Positions 1-7,796 of a stretch of DNA of 64,000 nt are shown here, in pieces. Both the position numbers and the translations under genes were made by a program. How positions within the stretch are numbered: position 1 is the stretch's first letter; every line of letters starts with the position of its first letter. The notes beneath the pieces were generated by a model. It was given only the letters and a program-made list of their open reading frames with translations. It did not search any database and was not told the DNA's origin. This DNA is from Nostoc calcicola FACHB-3891 (GTDB lineage: Bacteria > Cyanobacteriota > Cyanobacteriia > Cyanobacteriales > Nostocaceae). The stretch lies in the NCBI RefSeq assembly GCF_014697355.1, contig NZ_JACJRQ010000013.1, positions 1 through 64,000 of the forward strand, given 5' to 3'.

Positions 1-141
1 GAAGACCCAGAGTTTGAAACTTTCTATACCAAAAACATTTTGCTGAATGAGGGTATCCGCGCTTGGATGGCTCCTCAAGATCAAATCCACGAACAATTTG
101 TATTCCCTGAGGAAGTTCTACCTCGCGGTAACGCTCTCTAA
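1..141 (+). CDS. psbD: Photosystem II D2 protein, C-terminal end (partial)
   Basis: The first 46 codons in frame 1, before a TAA, read as the C-terminus of the D2 reaction-centre protein, including [11 protein letters not shown] and the final [14 protein letters not shown]2 pairs with D1 in the thylakoid membrane and binds the pigments and quinone of photosystem II. The 5' part lies outside the window. In the usual cyanobacterial psbDC operon the psbC start overlaps the psbD end. Here no psbC follows, only a repeat and a terminator hairpin, so this looks like a separate second psbD copy. The family is certain; the copy status is inferred. Confidence 0.96.
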   Translation, partial: EDPEFETFYTKNILLNEGIRAWMAPQDQIHEQFVFPEEVLPRGNAL

Positions 142-190
142 TCACAAAAGCCGACCATAACCAGAATCAGGGTTGTGGCTGGCTATATAT

Positions 191-309
191 TAGACCTCTT
201 ACAAAAAGCACTTTTGCAAGAGGTGGGAAAAGGGACTCATGTTGAAGGGGAAAGGGAAAATAACAAACCTTTCCCCCTTTCCCTTTTCCCGACTTATGCA
301 AGAAGTCTA
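191..309. mobile_element. MITE-like repeat, copy 1
   Basis: This non-coding element has imperfect terminal inverted repeats: TAGACCTCTTACA on the left and TGCAAGAAGTCTA on the right. Inside are a short hairpin (AAAAGCACTTTTGCAAGAGGT region) and a purine-rich arm, facing a pyrimidine-rich arm, that can fold back. The same ends and architecture recur at 14877-14994 and 19744-19881, so this is a dispersed family. It has no coding capacity. Mobilisation by a transposase in trans is inferred. Confidence 0.7.
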
Positions 310-381
310 TTGACACCACCCAGATGAAATAATCTCCTTGGCTGATGTCAAGAAGGTGTTAATATTCCTCATTCTCCAGCG

Positions 382-412
382 ATCTCCCGCCTTTTAGTGG
401 GAGATTTTTTTT
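382..412 (+). terminator. Rho-independent terminator
   Basis: A perfect 7-bp stem (ATCTCCC at 382-388 with GGGAGAT at 399-405) and a 10-nt loop run into eight T residues. It lies downstream of psbD and just before the structured RNA, so it probably ends psbD transcription and insulates the RNA gene. Confidence 0.75.
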
Positions 413-423
413 ATATTTATGGC

Positions 424-430
424 TAATACT
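424..430 (+). promoter_or_regulatory. Putative -10 box for the structured RNA
   Basis: TAATACT matches a sigma-70 -10 box well and would start a transcript near 437. No convincing -35 element is seen; the upstream bases are the T-run of the preceding terminator. Assigned only from its position before the structured RNA. Confidence 0.35.
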
Positions 431-436
431 CTAAAT

Positions 437-752
437 TTATGTGTTATGTTAGGTACAGGTGATAAACCCGGAGCGAAATGCTCTGTCCCTTTGAGACTAA
501 GACCGCTTAGGCAACAAGGAGGTGATGCCCATGATAGAAAGTAGTAAAAGCATGGGTCATCAGGTTGCAGTTAGCCGGCTGTGTGCCGGGGCTGTTCTCT
601 AAAAGTTAGCCTTAGTCACCTTGAGAGACTAAGTTAGCTCAAGTAGCTAGGCGAAGCTCGGAGTTCCTTCCGGCAGTCTGGTTGCAACCTGAAGACCCGC
701 TAGACCGCTCTGACTTAGATCTCCCGATCTAAATCAGAGCGGATAGTTTTTT
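437..752 (+). ncRNA. Structured non-coding RNA, resembles HEARO / IscB omega RNA
   Basis: No ORF covers this segment, but it is full of paired elements. CAGGTTGCA (561-569) pairs with TGCAACCTG (683-691) and encloses a multi-branched domain. CCCATG/CATGGG (528-533, 551-556) and AGCCGGC/GCCGGGGCT (573-579, 585-593) form local hairpins, and CTTAGTC/GACTAAG can form another. The segment ends in a strong terminator. The stretch CAACAAGGAGGTGATGCCCA, then a CATGGG hairpin, then CAGGTTGCAG, is what I remember of HEARO RNAs, the omega RNAs of IscB-family nucleases. That family call is from memory. No IscB/IsrB gene lies anywhere in the window, so it would be an orphan omega RNA. A different structured RNA family remains possible. 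Confidence 0.55.
705..752 (+). terminator. Rho-independent terminator of the structured RNA
   Basis: A 16-bp stem (705-720 with 727-742, one C-A mismatch) closed by a 6-nt CTCCCG loop is followed shortly by six T residues (747-752). It is the strongest intrinsic terminator in the window and defines the 3' end of the RNA. Confidence 0.9.
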
Positions 753-932
753 AGGGGTAATTTTTGTTTTATCAGTGGTTGCTTTTGAAAGCTCAGATAG
801 CTCGCCTTATAGTTTTTTCCGAAGCTTAAATTAGTAAAGTTTCACTCTCCCATCCATCTGTGTGCAGAATCAAAAAGGTTTGGTTTCATGATATCCAATA
901 TGTAACCAACATATAGCTAGGAATTTTTCAAT

Positions 933-1214
933 ATGGCACAACTACTAACTGAAGCGGAAATTCAAAAACAGGCAAAGCTTCTTTCAGGTTGGGCAGTTGA
1001 AGGGGCAAAGTTGCAGATCGTTCGCAAATTTCAGGATTTTATCCAAGCAATTGAGTTTGTCAATAAGCTAGTGGAACCTGCTGAATCAGCAGGACATCAT
1101 CCAGATATAGAGATTTCTTACAACAAAGTCAAGATTACACTCACAACACATGATGCAGGTGGGCTGACGCAGAATGACTTCGATCTTGCTGGGGTGATTT
1201 CCGAAATTCAGTAA
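933..1214 (+). CDS. Pterin-4-alpha-carbinolamine dehydratase
   Basis: This 93-residue protein belongs to the PCD/DCoH family. The family dehydrates 4a-hydroxytetrahydropterin to the quinonoid dihydropterin and so recycles the pterin cofactor of hydroxylases. The signature HHPDIEISYNKVKITLTTHD is present near residues 55-74, with the catalytic His pair in SAGHHPD. The length is normal for a single-domain bacterial PCD. It stands alone between non-coding stretches. A second pterin-related gene, the triple PTPS protein, lies at 6.3 kb. ATG start with a weak ribosome-binding site. Confidence 0.93.
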   Translation: MAQLLTEAEIQKQAKLLSGWAVEGAKLQIVRKFQDFIQAIEFVNKLVEPAESAGHHPDIEISYNKVKITLTTHDAGGLTQNDFDLAGVISEIQ

Positions 1215-1236
1215 CTGATTTCTCATGACATGAAGT

Positions 1237-1325
1237 TGGGCATAGCGTATGGGGTATGGCGGAGATGAGGAGGTGGGGTGAAATTCTCTCCTCACTTCTC
1301 CCAATGCCCCATACGCCATGCCCAA
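1237..1325. repeat. Long imperfect inverted repeat
   Basis: GGCATAGCGTATGGGGTATG on the left faces CATACGCCATGCC on the right, with GGAGATGAGGAG facing CTCCTCACTTCTCC inside, so the segment folds into one long hairpin just downstream of the pterin dehydratase. The GGGCAT/ATGCCC words are shared with other spacers in this window. It may act as a transcription end. Confidence 0.55.
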
Positions 1326-1801
1326 TCCTTGATTTTTATTTACTTCTTTATGACTGCAATTGGTTTTTTGATCTTGTCTTTGTTCCAACAATACTAGACA
1401 AACTTCGTTGGTATAACCGAGCGATCGCATTGCCAATGGTGGTAATTTCTGATTTTCAAGGCTAGATGCAACATTTGATTTCTGCCCAGAAGTTGCTGGG
1501 TGTCTAAAGCTTTCAAAAATTGAGCTAAGTTCGGATTAGCGATCGCCTCAAACTCTACTCCCTACTTAAATATATCAATGGCTGATGTGTGACAGTTGTT
1601 AAGGCGATCCGTTTAATCTTGCCATCTAAATTTAATGTTTTATAATATTTTGATATATGGATATGTTTTTGCATAAGTTAATCACATCAATTTTTAACTA
1701 CAAGTTAATCGTTTATTAGCTTTGCGAAAACTAAAATCGTATTAGAGGCAACTATGCCTCATCCACAGGTTTCAATGAGATGCCGCATTTTTAAGAATTA
1801 G
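1326..1801. other. Gene-free spacer upstream of the porin
   Basis: AT-rich spacer with two HIP1-type octamers (near 1421 and 1540). Short ORFs here have no recognisable signature. It presumably holds the porin promoter, which I could not place. Confidence 0.6.
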
Positions 1802-1849
1802 GTGCAACGAACCCAATTATCTATACAAGGTGTGAGGAGTAAAGAAAAG

Positions 1850-3574
1850 ATGTCTAATCTCTTGTGGAAATCCTTAGTGGTTAGCCCAGCAGTTTTGGGA
1901 GCAGCATTACTAGTTTCAACAACAGCAATCGCAGCTCCGAATACAACCACTGAAGTATCACCAACTGAACAACCAGGTGTCACTGAAGTTGCCCAAAAGC
2001 CAGAAGTATTGGCTCAAACAACCTTAGATCAGGTTAACCGCTACAGTAACGAAGGCAACCAGAATAACTCTCAGTCTCAAGTCACATCAGTTTCCCAATT
2101 TTCTGATGTACAACCCACTGATTGGGCATTCCAAGCATTACAGTCCCTGGTTGAGCGCTATGGTTGTATTGCAGGTTATCCAAATGCCACTTATCGTGGT
2201 AACCGTGCTTTAACCCGTTACGAATTTGCTGCTGGTTTGAACGCTTGTTTGGATAGAGTTAACGAGTTGATTGCCACAGCAACAGCTGACTTGGTAACCA
2301 AACAAGACTTAGCAACCTTACAGCGGTTACAAGAAGAATTTTCCGCAGAATTGGCAACCCTGCGCGGTCGTGTAGATTCTTTAGAAGCACGGACTGCGGA
2401 ATTAGAAGCCAATCAGTTCTCGACTACCACCAAACTAGTTGGTGAAGCCGTTTTTGCCGTTAGTGATGCGTTTGGAGGTAACACTGGTGACAACAACAAT
2501 ACTGTCTTCCAAAACAGAGTACGTTTAGACTTGCAAACCAGCTTCACTGGTAGAGATGTGCTGCATACCCGCCTTGCTGCTGGTAATGCACAAGCCTTTT
2601 CATTAAGGGATAACGCCAATGGTGCGATCGATACTGCGGAAGGCACACAAACATTTCAAGTCGGTGCTGGCGATGGTAACAACAGCGTCAAGATAGACCG
2701 TTTGACTTATGAAGTTCCCATAGGACCAGCCAACGTTTACCTCGCAGCTAGTGGCGGACGACACAGCCATTATGCAGCCGTCAACAACCCTTACTTTTTC
2801 GATCAAACCGATGGCGGTAATGGTGCTTTATCCAGCTTTGCTTCTGAAAGTCCCATCTATCGAATTGGTGGCGGTGCAGGTATAGCGCTCAATCTACCGT
2901 TGGGTAAAGGTGGCGGTATTCTGGGAAATAGTTCAATCACTGCGGGTTACTTGGCATCGGAAGCTAACGATCCTGGTATTGGTGGTCTTGGTACAGGTCT
3001 TACCAACGGCGACTATGCTGCTTTAGGACAGTTGAACTTTAGTGTTGGTAATCGTATAGCTTTAGCTGCAACCTACGTCCACGGTTATAATGCCGCAGGT
3101 GGTTTGTTGTTCAACTCCGGTTCCGCAGCAGACCCAGAGGTTTCAGTAGGTACTGGACAAGCTAACGCTCTAAGTGTCGCAAACGGATCTTCAACTAATT
3201 CCTACGGTGTATCCGCTGCGTTTAGACCCAGCGACAAACTGTCAGTTAGTGGCTTCGTTTCTTACCATGATGTCACAGGCTTCGGTGCAGGTGATGATTA
3301 TGAGGCTTGGAGCTATGGTTTAGGGGTAGCTTTACCTGATTTCGGTAAAAAAGGTAACGTTTTAGGTATTTTTGCTGGTGCAGAACCCTATGCCCGTAAC
3401 CGAGTAGGCTTTACTGGTAATGATGTACCTTATCACTTTGAAGGCTTCTACAAGTATCGCGTGTCAGATAATATCTCAATCACCCCTGGTGTGATTTGGT
3501 TGACCTCTCCCGGTCAAAACAGCGCTAACGACGATGCGATTATCGGTACACTGAGAACAACTTTCACCTTCTAG
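1850..3574 (+). CDS. SLH-domain porin, OprB family
   Basis: A 574-residue outer-membrane protein of the cyanobacterial SLH-OprB type, thought to pass small solutes or ions. The ATG at 1850 is preferred over an in-frame GTG at 1802 because GAGGAG lies at 1834-1839 and the protein then begins with a proper signal peptide (MSNLLWKSLVV to the A-x-A near residue 29). An S-layer homology domain at about 83-135 (FSDVQPTDWAFQALQSL, then RYGCIAGYPN) should bind peptidoglycan-linked polymer. A coiled coil follows at about 155-195, then a Gly-rich beta-barrel ending in TTFTF, a typical C-terminal aromatic barrel signal. A strong terminator follows. Confidence 0.95.
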   Translation: MSNLLWKSLVVSPAVLGAALLVSTTAIAAPNTTTEVSPTEQPGVTEVAQKPEVLAQTTLDQVNRYSNEGNQNNSQSQVTSVSQFSDVQPTDWAFQALQSLVERYGCIAGYPNATYRGNRALTRYEFAAGLNACLDRVNELIATATADLVTKQDLATLQRLQEEFSAELATLRGRVDSLEARTAELEANQFSTTTKLVGEAVFAVSDAFGGNTGDNNNTVFQNRVRLDLQTSFTGRDVLHTRLAAGNAQAFSLRDNANGAIDTAEGTQTFQVGAGDGNNSVKIDRLTYEVPIGPANVYLAASGGRHSHYAAVNNPYFFDQTDGGNGALSSFASESPIYRIGGGAGIALNLPLGKGGGILGNSSITAGYLASEANDPGIGGLGTGLTNGDYAALGQLNFSVGNRIALAATYVHGYNAAGGLLFNSGSAADPEVSVGTGQANALSVANGSSTNSYGVSAAFRPSDKLSVSGFVSYHDVTGFGAGDDYEAWSYGLGVALPDFGKKGNVLGIFAGAEPYARNRVGFTGNDVPYHFEGFYKYRVSDNISITPGVIWLTSPGQNSANDDAIIGTLRTTFTF

Positions 3575-3611
3575 AACGTTGACAATCTGCCAATAGTTTA
3601 ACTTAATTGCT

Positions 3612-3635
3612 CCCCGCCATCAGGCGGGGCTTTTT
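3612..3635 (+). terminator. Rho-independent terminator of the porin gene
   Basis: CCCCGCC (3612-3618) pairs with GGCGGGG (3623-3629) over an ATCA loop and is followed by C and five T residues. It lies 38 bp past the porin stop. Confidence 0.92.
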
Positions 3636-3689
3636 GCTGTTGGTACTTGCAACAAATAAACCCCAGTCGTTAACCGGAGTATACTAGAA

Positions 3690-3866
3690 AAGTTAGGAGT
3701 TGTGAGTTAGGAGTTGTGAGTTAAGAAGTAAAAACTTCTAACTTTGCCAATTTTAGATTTTGGGTCACACCTTTGGTGCCCTAACAGGGCAACTTGGATT
3801 CTCGATTGAAGGAAAAATCCAAAATCCAAAATTGAATAACTCCTAACTTCCAACTCCTAACTTATT
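3690..3866. repeat. Inverted short tandem repeats (GTTAGGAGTT type)
   Basis: GTTAGGAGTTGTGAGTTAGG units at 3690-3725 are mirrored by ACTCCTAACTTCCAACTCC units at about 3839-3862, so the spacer can fold into a long hairpin. This word is the commonest dispersed repeat in the window. Confidence 0.8.
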
Positions 3867-3873
3867 ACTGCTT

Positions 3874-4311
3874 GTGGAACTATCGTGTAAATCTGAATAC
3901 GGAATTCTAGCATTATTAGAGATCGCCGCCCGTTACGAAAGTGGTGAACCGCTGCAAATTCGAGAGATTGCAGCACAACAAAACATACCCGATCGCTATT
4001 TGGAACAGCTACTAGCAACCTTGAGGCGTGGGGGTATAGTCAAGAGTCAGCGCGGGTCAAAAGGTGGCTATCTATTAACGAGAGAACCTCGAAAAATTAT
4101 CCTTTTTGAGATTTTAGAATGTTTAGAAGGGTTGGAGGTGAGGGCATGTCAAGAAGACTTTTATCCCAAAAAAGTAGACAGTTCAGTGATTGAAGAAATT
4201 TGGCAAGAAGCAAGTCGTGCTGCAAACTCAGTGTTACAAAAATATACACTCCAGGATCTTTGTGAAAAATTAGATTCCCGACGGCAGTTAGATATCATGT
4301 ACTACATTTAG
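3874..4311 (+). CDS. Rrf2-family transcriptional regulator
   Basis: A 145-residue winged-helix regulator of the Rrf2 family (relatives IscR, NsrR, CymR). The N-terminal helix-turn-helix is clear: YGILALLEIAA, then LQIREIAAQQNIPDRYLEQL, then the wing SQRGSKGGYLL. The IscR/NsrR cluster cysteines are missing: only Cys5 and the Cys in VRACQED are present, so a [2Fe-2S] ligand set is unlikely. The GTG at 3874 is the likely start, as it gives the usual short N-terminus before the first helix. It lies about 110 bp upstream of cysK on the same strand, an arrangement reminiscent of CymR, which acts together with CysK in Firmicutes. A cysteine or sulfur-responsive role is inferred from that context. 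Confidence 0.9.
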   Translation: MELSCKSEYGILALLEIAARYESGEPLQIREIAAQQNIPDRYLEQLLATLRRGGIVKSQRGSKGGYLLTREPRKIILFEILECLEGLEVRACQEDFYPKKVDSSVIEEIWQEASRAANSVLQKYTLQDLCEKLDSRRQLDIMYYI

Positions 4312-4408
4312 TCAATAGTCATTTGTCATTTGTCCTTTGCAAATAAAAAATGACTAATGACCAATGACCAATGACCAATGACCAATGACCAATAACTAAT
4401 TAACTAAG
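4312..4408. repeat. Short tandem repeats (TGACCAA type) between rrf2 and cysK
   Basis: Tandem TGACCAA units, with an opposing GTCATTTGTCATT arm near 4320, fill most of the rrf2-cysK spacer and can form a hairpin. The same words recur near 6175, 48180, 59160 and 61915. Confidence 0.85.
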
Positions 4409-4420
4409 GAATGAATTATT

Positions 4421-5383
4421 ATGCGAATTGCTCGTAACATTACAGAATTGGTTGGTCGTACACCCCTAGTGCAGTTAAACCGTATTCCGCAAAGTGAAGG
4501 ATGTGTTGCTGAAATTGTGGTGAAACTAGAAAGTATGAATCCATCGGCATCAGTTAAAGACCGAATTGGGGTAAGTATGATTACCGCTGCCGAGGAGGAG
4601 GGGCTGATTACTCCTCTTAAAACGGTATTGGTAGAACCTACCTCTGGAAACACTGGAATTGCTTTAGCAATGGCGGCAGCAGCTAAGGGATATCGGTTAA
4701 TTTTAACAATGCCAGAAACCATGAGTGGAGAGCGACGCGCTATGTTGCGGGCTTTCGGAGCAGAACTTGAACTAACGCCTGGAATGGAAGGCATGAGTGG
4801 GGCAATTAGCCGAGCGCAGCAGATAGTTAATAGTATGCCAAATAGCTATATGTTGCAGCAGTTCCGCAATCCAGCCAATGCAAAAGTGCATCGGGAAACT
4901 ACAGCCCTTGAAATCTGGGAAGATACTGATGGACAAGTAGATATAATTGTGGCAGGAGTCGGTACAGGTGGTACGATCACTGGTGTGGCAGAAGTGATTA
5001 AAGCACGCAAGCCTGATGCTAAGGCGATCGCTGTTGAACCAGCCAATAGCCCAGTTTTATCTGGGGGACGACCAGGACCGCACAAAATCCAGGGAATTGG
5101 CGCTGGGTTTATTCCCCAAGTGCTAAAGATCAAATTGATTGATGAAGTGATTACCGTCACAGATGAAGAAGCGATCGCTTACAGTCGGCGTTTGGCAAAA
5201 GAAGAAGGGCTACTATCTGGAATTTCCAGTGGAGCAGCTTTATGTGCAGCAATTCGCGTTGCTCAGCGTCAAGAAAATCAAGGACGTTTAATTGTAATGA
5301 TTCAACCTAGTTTTGGAGAAAGGTATCTCAGTACACCGTTGTTCCAAGACTTGGAGACCAAGTTAGCCGCTAGCGTCAGCTAA
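4421..5383 (+). CDS. cysK: Cysteine synthase A (O-acetylserine sulfhydrylase)
   Basis: A 320-residue PLP enzyme that makes cysteine from O-acetylserine and sulfide. The PLP lysine is Lys46 in SVKDRIG, the phosphate-binding and substrate loop is TSGNTG, and VGTGGTITG and the ISSGAA motif near the C-terminus are intact. The length is normal for CysK. It begins with [18 protein letters not shown], the typical N-terminal block. AAGGA lies just before the ATG. Transcription may be shared with the upstream Rrf2 regulator or may start in the repeat-rich spacer. Confidence 0.96.
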   Translation: MRIARNITELVGRTPLVQLNRIPQSEGCVAEIVVKLESMNPSASVKDRIGVSMITAAEEEGLITPLKTVLVEPTSGNTGIALAMAAAAKGYRLILTMPETMSGERRAMLRAFGAELELTPGMEGMSGAISRAQQIVNSMPNSYMLQQFRNPANAKVHRETTALEIWEDTDGQVDIIVAGVGTGGTITGVAEVIKARKPDAKAIAVEPANSPVLSGGRPGPHKIQGIGAGFIPQVLKIKLIDEVITVTDEEAIAYSRRLAKEEGLLSGISSGAALCAAIRVAQRQENQGRLIVMIQPSFGERYLSTPLFQDLETKLAASVS

Positions 5384-5398
5384 CGATAAATTGAATTA

Positions 5399-6100
5399 AT
5401 GGTCAATTCTAAACACGTTTCTAACCATTACGAAACTCTCAAAGTTAGTCAAAATGCAAGCCTTGCGGAGATTAAGCAAGCTTATCGCCGCTTGGTGAAG
5501 TTGTTTCATCCTGACAGCAATCAGGAAACAGCCGATAGGGAGCAGATTATCCGCATCAATGCAGCCTATGAGGTCTTAGGCGACAACCAAAATCGCCGCA
5601 ATTACGACCAACAACTGCAAAATAAGTCTGGAAAATTAGATAGCGATCGCCAACAGCGTACAGCATCAGCACAAAAACGTCACCAAGCAACACGCAAAAC
5701 TGGACGCGATGTTGATGAGCAAGTCGAGGAATGGCTACACCAAGTTTATCAACCAGTAAATCGCTTGCTTTGTACTATTCTTTATTCCTTGGAAGAACAA
5801 ATGGAGCAGTTAGCTGCCGATCCCTTTGACGATGAGTTATTGGATGAATTTCAGGAATACTTAAGAACCTGTCGAGAAGACTTGAAGCAGGCACAAATTA
5901 CTTTTCGCTCCCTTCCCAATCCCCCCAGTCTGGCAAGAACAGCGGCTCACCTTTACTACAGCCTCGATCAATTAGCAGATGGACTCGATGAGTTAGGTTA
6001 TTTTCCTTTAAACTACGATGAGCGTTATTTGCACACTGGTCACGAACTATTCCGCATAGCTACGAGATTACACTGTGAAGCACAAGCATCTGTAAGTTAA
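5399..6100 (+). CDS. DnaJ-domain (J-domain) protein
   Basis: This 233-residue protein has a J-domain at about residues 10-72, containing the HPD tripeptide (KLFHPDSN) that stimulates Hsp70 ATPase, and the NAAYEVLGD helix. It lacks the Gly/Phe and zinc-finger regions of full DnaJ. The remainder is a charged helical region (residues 95-233) of unknown role, seen by me only as a cyanobacterial-type extension. It starts 15 bp after the cysK stop on the same strand, so it may be co-transcribed. Probably a specialised co-chaperone of DnaK. Confidence 0.9.
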   Translation: MVNSKHVSNHYETLKVSQNASLAEIKQAYRRLVKLFHPDSNQETADREQIIRINAAYEVLGDNQNRRNYDQQLQNKSGKLDSDRQQRTASAQKRHQATRKTGRDVDEQVEEWLHQVYQPVNRLLCTILYSLEEQMEQLAADPFDDELLDEFQEYLRTCREDLKQAQITFRSLPNPPSLARTAAHLYYSLDQLADGLDELGYFPLNYDERYLHTGHELFRIATRLHCEAQASVS

Positions 6101-6205
6101 TGGGCATGGGGCATGGGGCATTGGGCATGGGGCATGGGGGGACGCGGCTACGCGGACATGGGGAAAAAACTAATGACTAATGACCAATGACTAATGACAC
6201 AGAAA
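6101..6205. repeat. GGGCATGG and TGACTAATGA short repeats
   Basis: The spacer after the J-domain gene is built from GGGGCATGGGGCATTGGGCA units, then a GACGCGGCTACGCGG segment, then TGACTAATGACCAATGACTA units, all dispersed words repeated elsewhere in the window. Confidence 0.8.
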
Positions 6206-6258
6206 TTAGTCTATGCTGGAAATAGTGAAAGGTTAAGAAATTTGAAGTTTTATTACTT

Positions 6259-7527
6259 ATGAAATGCATTATTAATCGCCGCGCTCAGTTTTCGGCAAGT
6301 CATCGTTATTGGTTACCAGAACTGAGTGAAACCGAGAATATTGAAAAATTTGGTGCTAGATCGAAATTTCCCGGACAAGGGCATAACTATGTCTTATTGA
6401 TTTCCCTTGGCGGAGAAGTGGACGAATATGGCATGGTGTTGAATTTGTCAGACGTGAAACATGTCATCAAGCGAGAAGTTACAAACCAACTGGACTTTTC
6501 TTATCTCAACGATGTGTGGGCAGATTTCCAAGAAACTCTACCTACTACTGAGAATATTGCACGGATAATTTGGCAACGGCTAGCACCCCACTTACCCCTA
6601 GTCCGCGTCCAGTTGTTTGAACATTCTCAACTTTGGGCAGATTACACAGGAGAGGGAATGGAAGCCTATCTCACCATCAGCACTCACTTTAGCGCCGCCC
6701 ATCGCCTAGCTCCTAACATTAGTCCTGAGAAATACGGTAAATGCACCCGTACTCACGGACACAACTACCATCTAGAAATCACTGTGAAAGGGAAAATCGA
6801 CCCACGCACTGGCATGATTGTAGATGTAGATGCCCTGAAGCGAGTAGTTGAAGATTATGCAGTGGAGCCATTAGATCACTCCTGTTTAAACAAAGACATT
6901 CCCTACTTCGCCGAGATTGTTCCCACTACTGAAAATATTTCACTTTACATTAATAGTTTACTGGCTTCACCTATTCAGAAGTTGGGAGTCGAACTCGACA
7001 AAGTTAGGCTGTTTGAAAGTCATGAACTTTGGGCAGATTATGCCAAAAACGGAACGGAAACCTATTTCACTGTCAGTACTTATTTTAGCGCCGCCCATCG
7101 GTTGGCTGACCCCAACCTAAGTCAGGAAAAAAACACCGAGATTTACGGTAAGTGTGCGCGTCCCAACGGCCACGGACACAACTATTACTTAGAAGTTACT
7201 GTCAAAGGAGAGATTGATCCAACCACTGGCATGATTGTCGATTTAGGTGCTTTGAATCAGATCGTAAAAGATTATGTGGTGGAACGATTCGATCACACCT
7301 TTATCAACGAAGACGTGCCTTACTTTGCCGAAGTTGTACCTACTAGTGAGAATATTGCACTTTACATTAGTAATTTATTGCGATCGCCAATTCAAGAATT
7401 AGGATCTGAGCTTTACAAAGTCAAACTGTTTGAAAGTCCCAATAACTCCTGCGAAATCTATTGTACTGAGTCTGATTCAAATTCAGTCAGTGCAGCGGTG
7501 AATCAGCAGATATTGGCAGGGGTCTAG
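6259..7527 (+). CDS. Triple-domain 6-pyruvoyl-tetrahydropterin synthase / QueD-like protein
   Basis: A 422-residue protein made of three PTPS/QueD-like domains (about 1-130, 131-262, 263-395). These T-fold enzymes act on dihydroneopterin triphosphate in pterin or queuosine synthesis, using a zinc bound by three His and a catalytic Cys. Zinc-type His are visible in each domain (FSASH/GQGHNY, FSAAH/RTHGHNY, FSAAH/GHGHNY). The catalytic Cys is present in domains 2 (Cys162, GKCTR) and 3 (Cys299, GKCAR), but domain 1 has Arg34 in FGARSKF instead. Cyanobacterial homologues I remember have two domains, so domains 2 and 3 look like a later internal duplication. Which pathway it serves is not decided by the sequence. 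Confidence 0.88.
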   Translation: MKCIINRRAQFSASHRYWLPELSETENIEKFGARSKFPGQGHNYVLLISLGGEVDEYGMVLNLSDVKHVIKREVTNQLDFSYLNDVWADFQETLPTTENIARIIWQRLAPHLPLVRVQLFEHSQLWADYTGEGMEAYLTISTHFSAAHRLAPNISPEKYGKCTRTHGHNYHLEITVKGKIDPRTGMIVDVDALKRVVEDYAVEPLDHSCLNKDIPYFAEIVPTTENISLYINSLLASPIQKLGVELDKVRLFESHELWADYAKNGTETYFTVSTYFSAAHRLADPNLSQEKNTEIYGKCARPNGHGHNYYLEVTVKGEIDPTTGMIVDLGALNQIVKDYVVERFDHTFINEDVPYFAEVVPTSENIALYISNLLRSPIQELGSELYKVKLFESPNNSCEIYCTESDSNSVSAAVNQQILAGV

Positions 7528-7569
7528 TGAGCATGGGATGAGGGAGATGAGGAGGATGAGGGAGATGAG

Positions 7570-7672
7570 GGAGAATAATAACTCCAAACTCCAAACTCCA
7601 AACTCCTAGCTCCAAACTCCAAACTCCAAACTCCTAACTCCTAACTCCTAACTCCTAACTCACCACTCCCAA
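7570..7672. repeat. ACTCC(A/T)AA short tandem repeats
   Basis: About a dozen tandem 7-8 bp units of the type CTCCAAA and CTCCTAA fill this stretch between the convergent PTPS-like and PrsW genes. Confidence 0.88.
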
Positions 7673-7796
7673 TGCCCAACTAGAAAAGTTTACTTACTAA
7701 GCAATTGAAACGAGGTAGTAAAGGACTTGTCAATAGTTATCCAACGCACTGGAGTTGTTTGCATAGAAACCCCCTAGCATTTTCCTAAATCATATT

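Noticed and set aside
437..752. Cobalamin, TPP or c-di-AMP riboswitch, RNase P RNA, 6S RNA, SRP RNA or tmRNA
   Set aside because: None of the conserved cores I know for these was found, and no gene follows closely as expected for a riboswitch.
3690..3866. Short regular repeats as CRISPR or phage attachment sites
   Set aside because: Units are 7-8 bp, imperfect and dispersed at more than ten places in the window; they are the usual Nostocales short tandem repeats.
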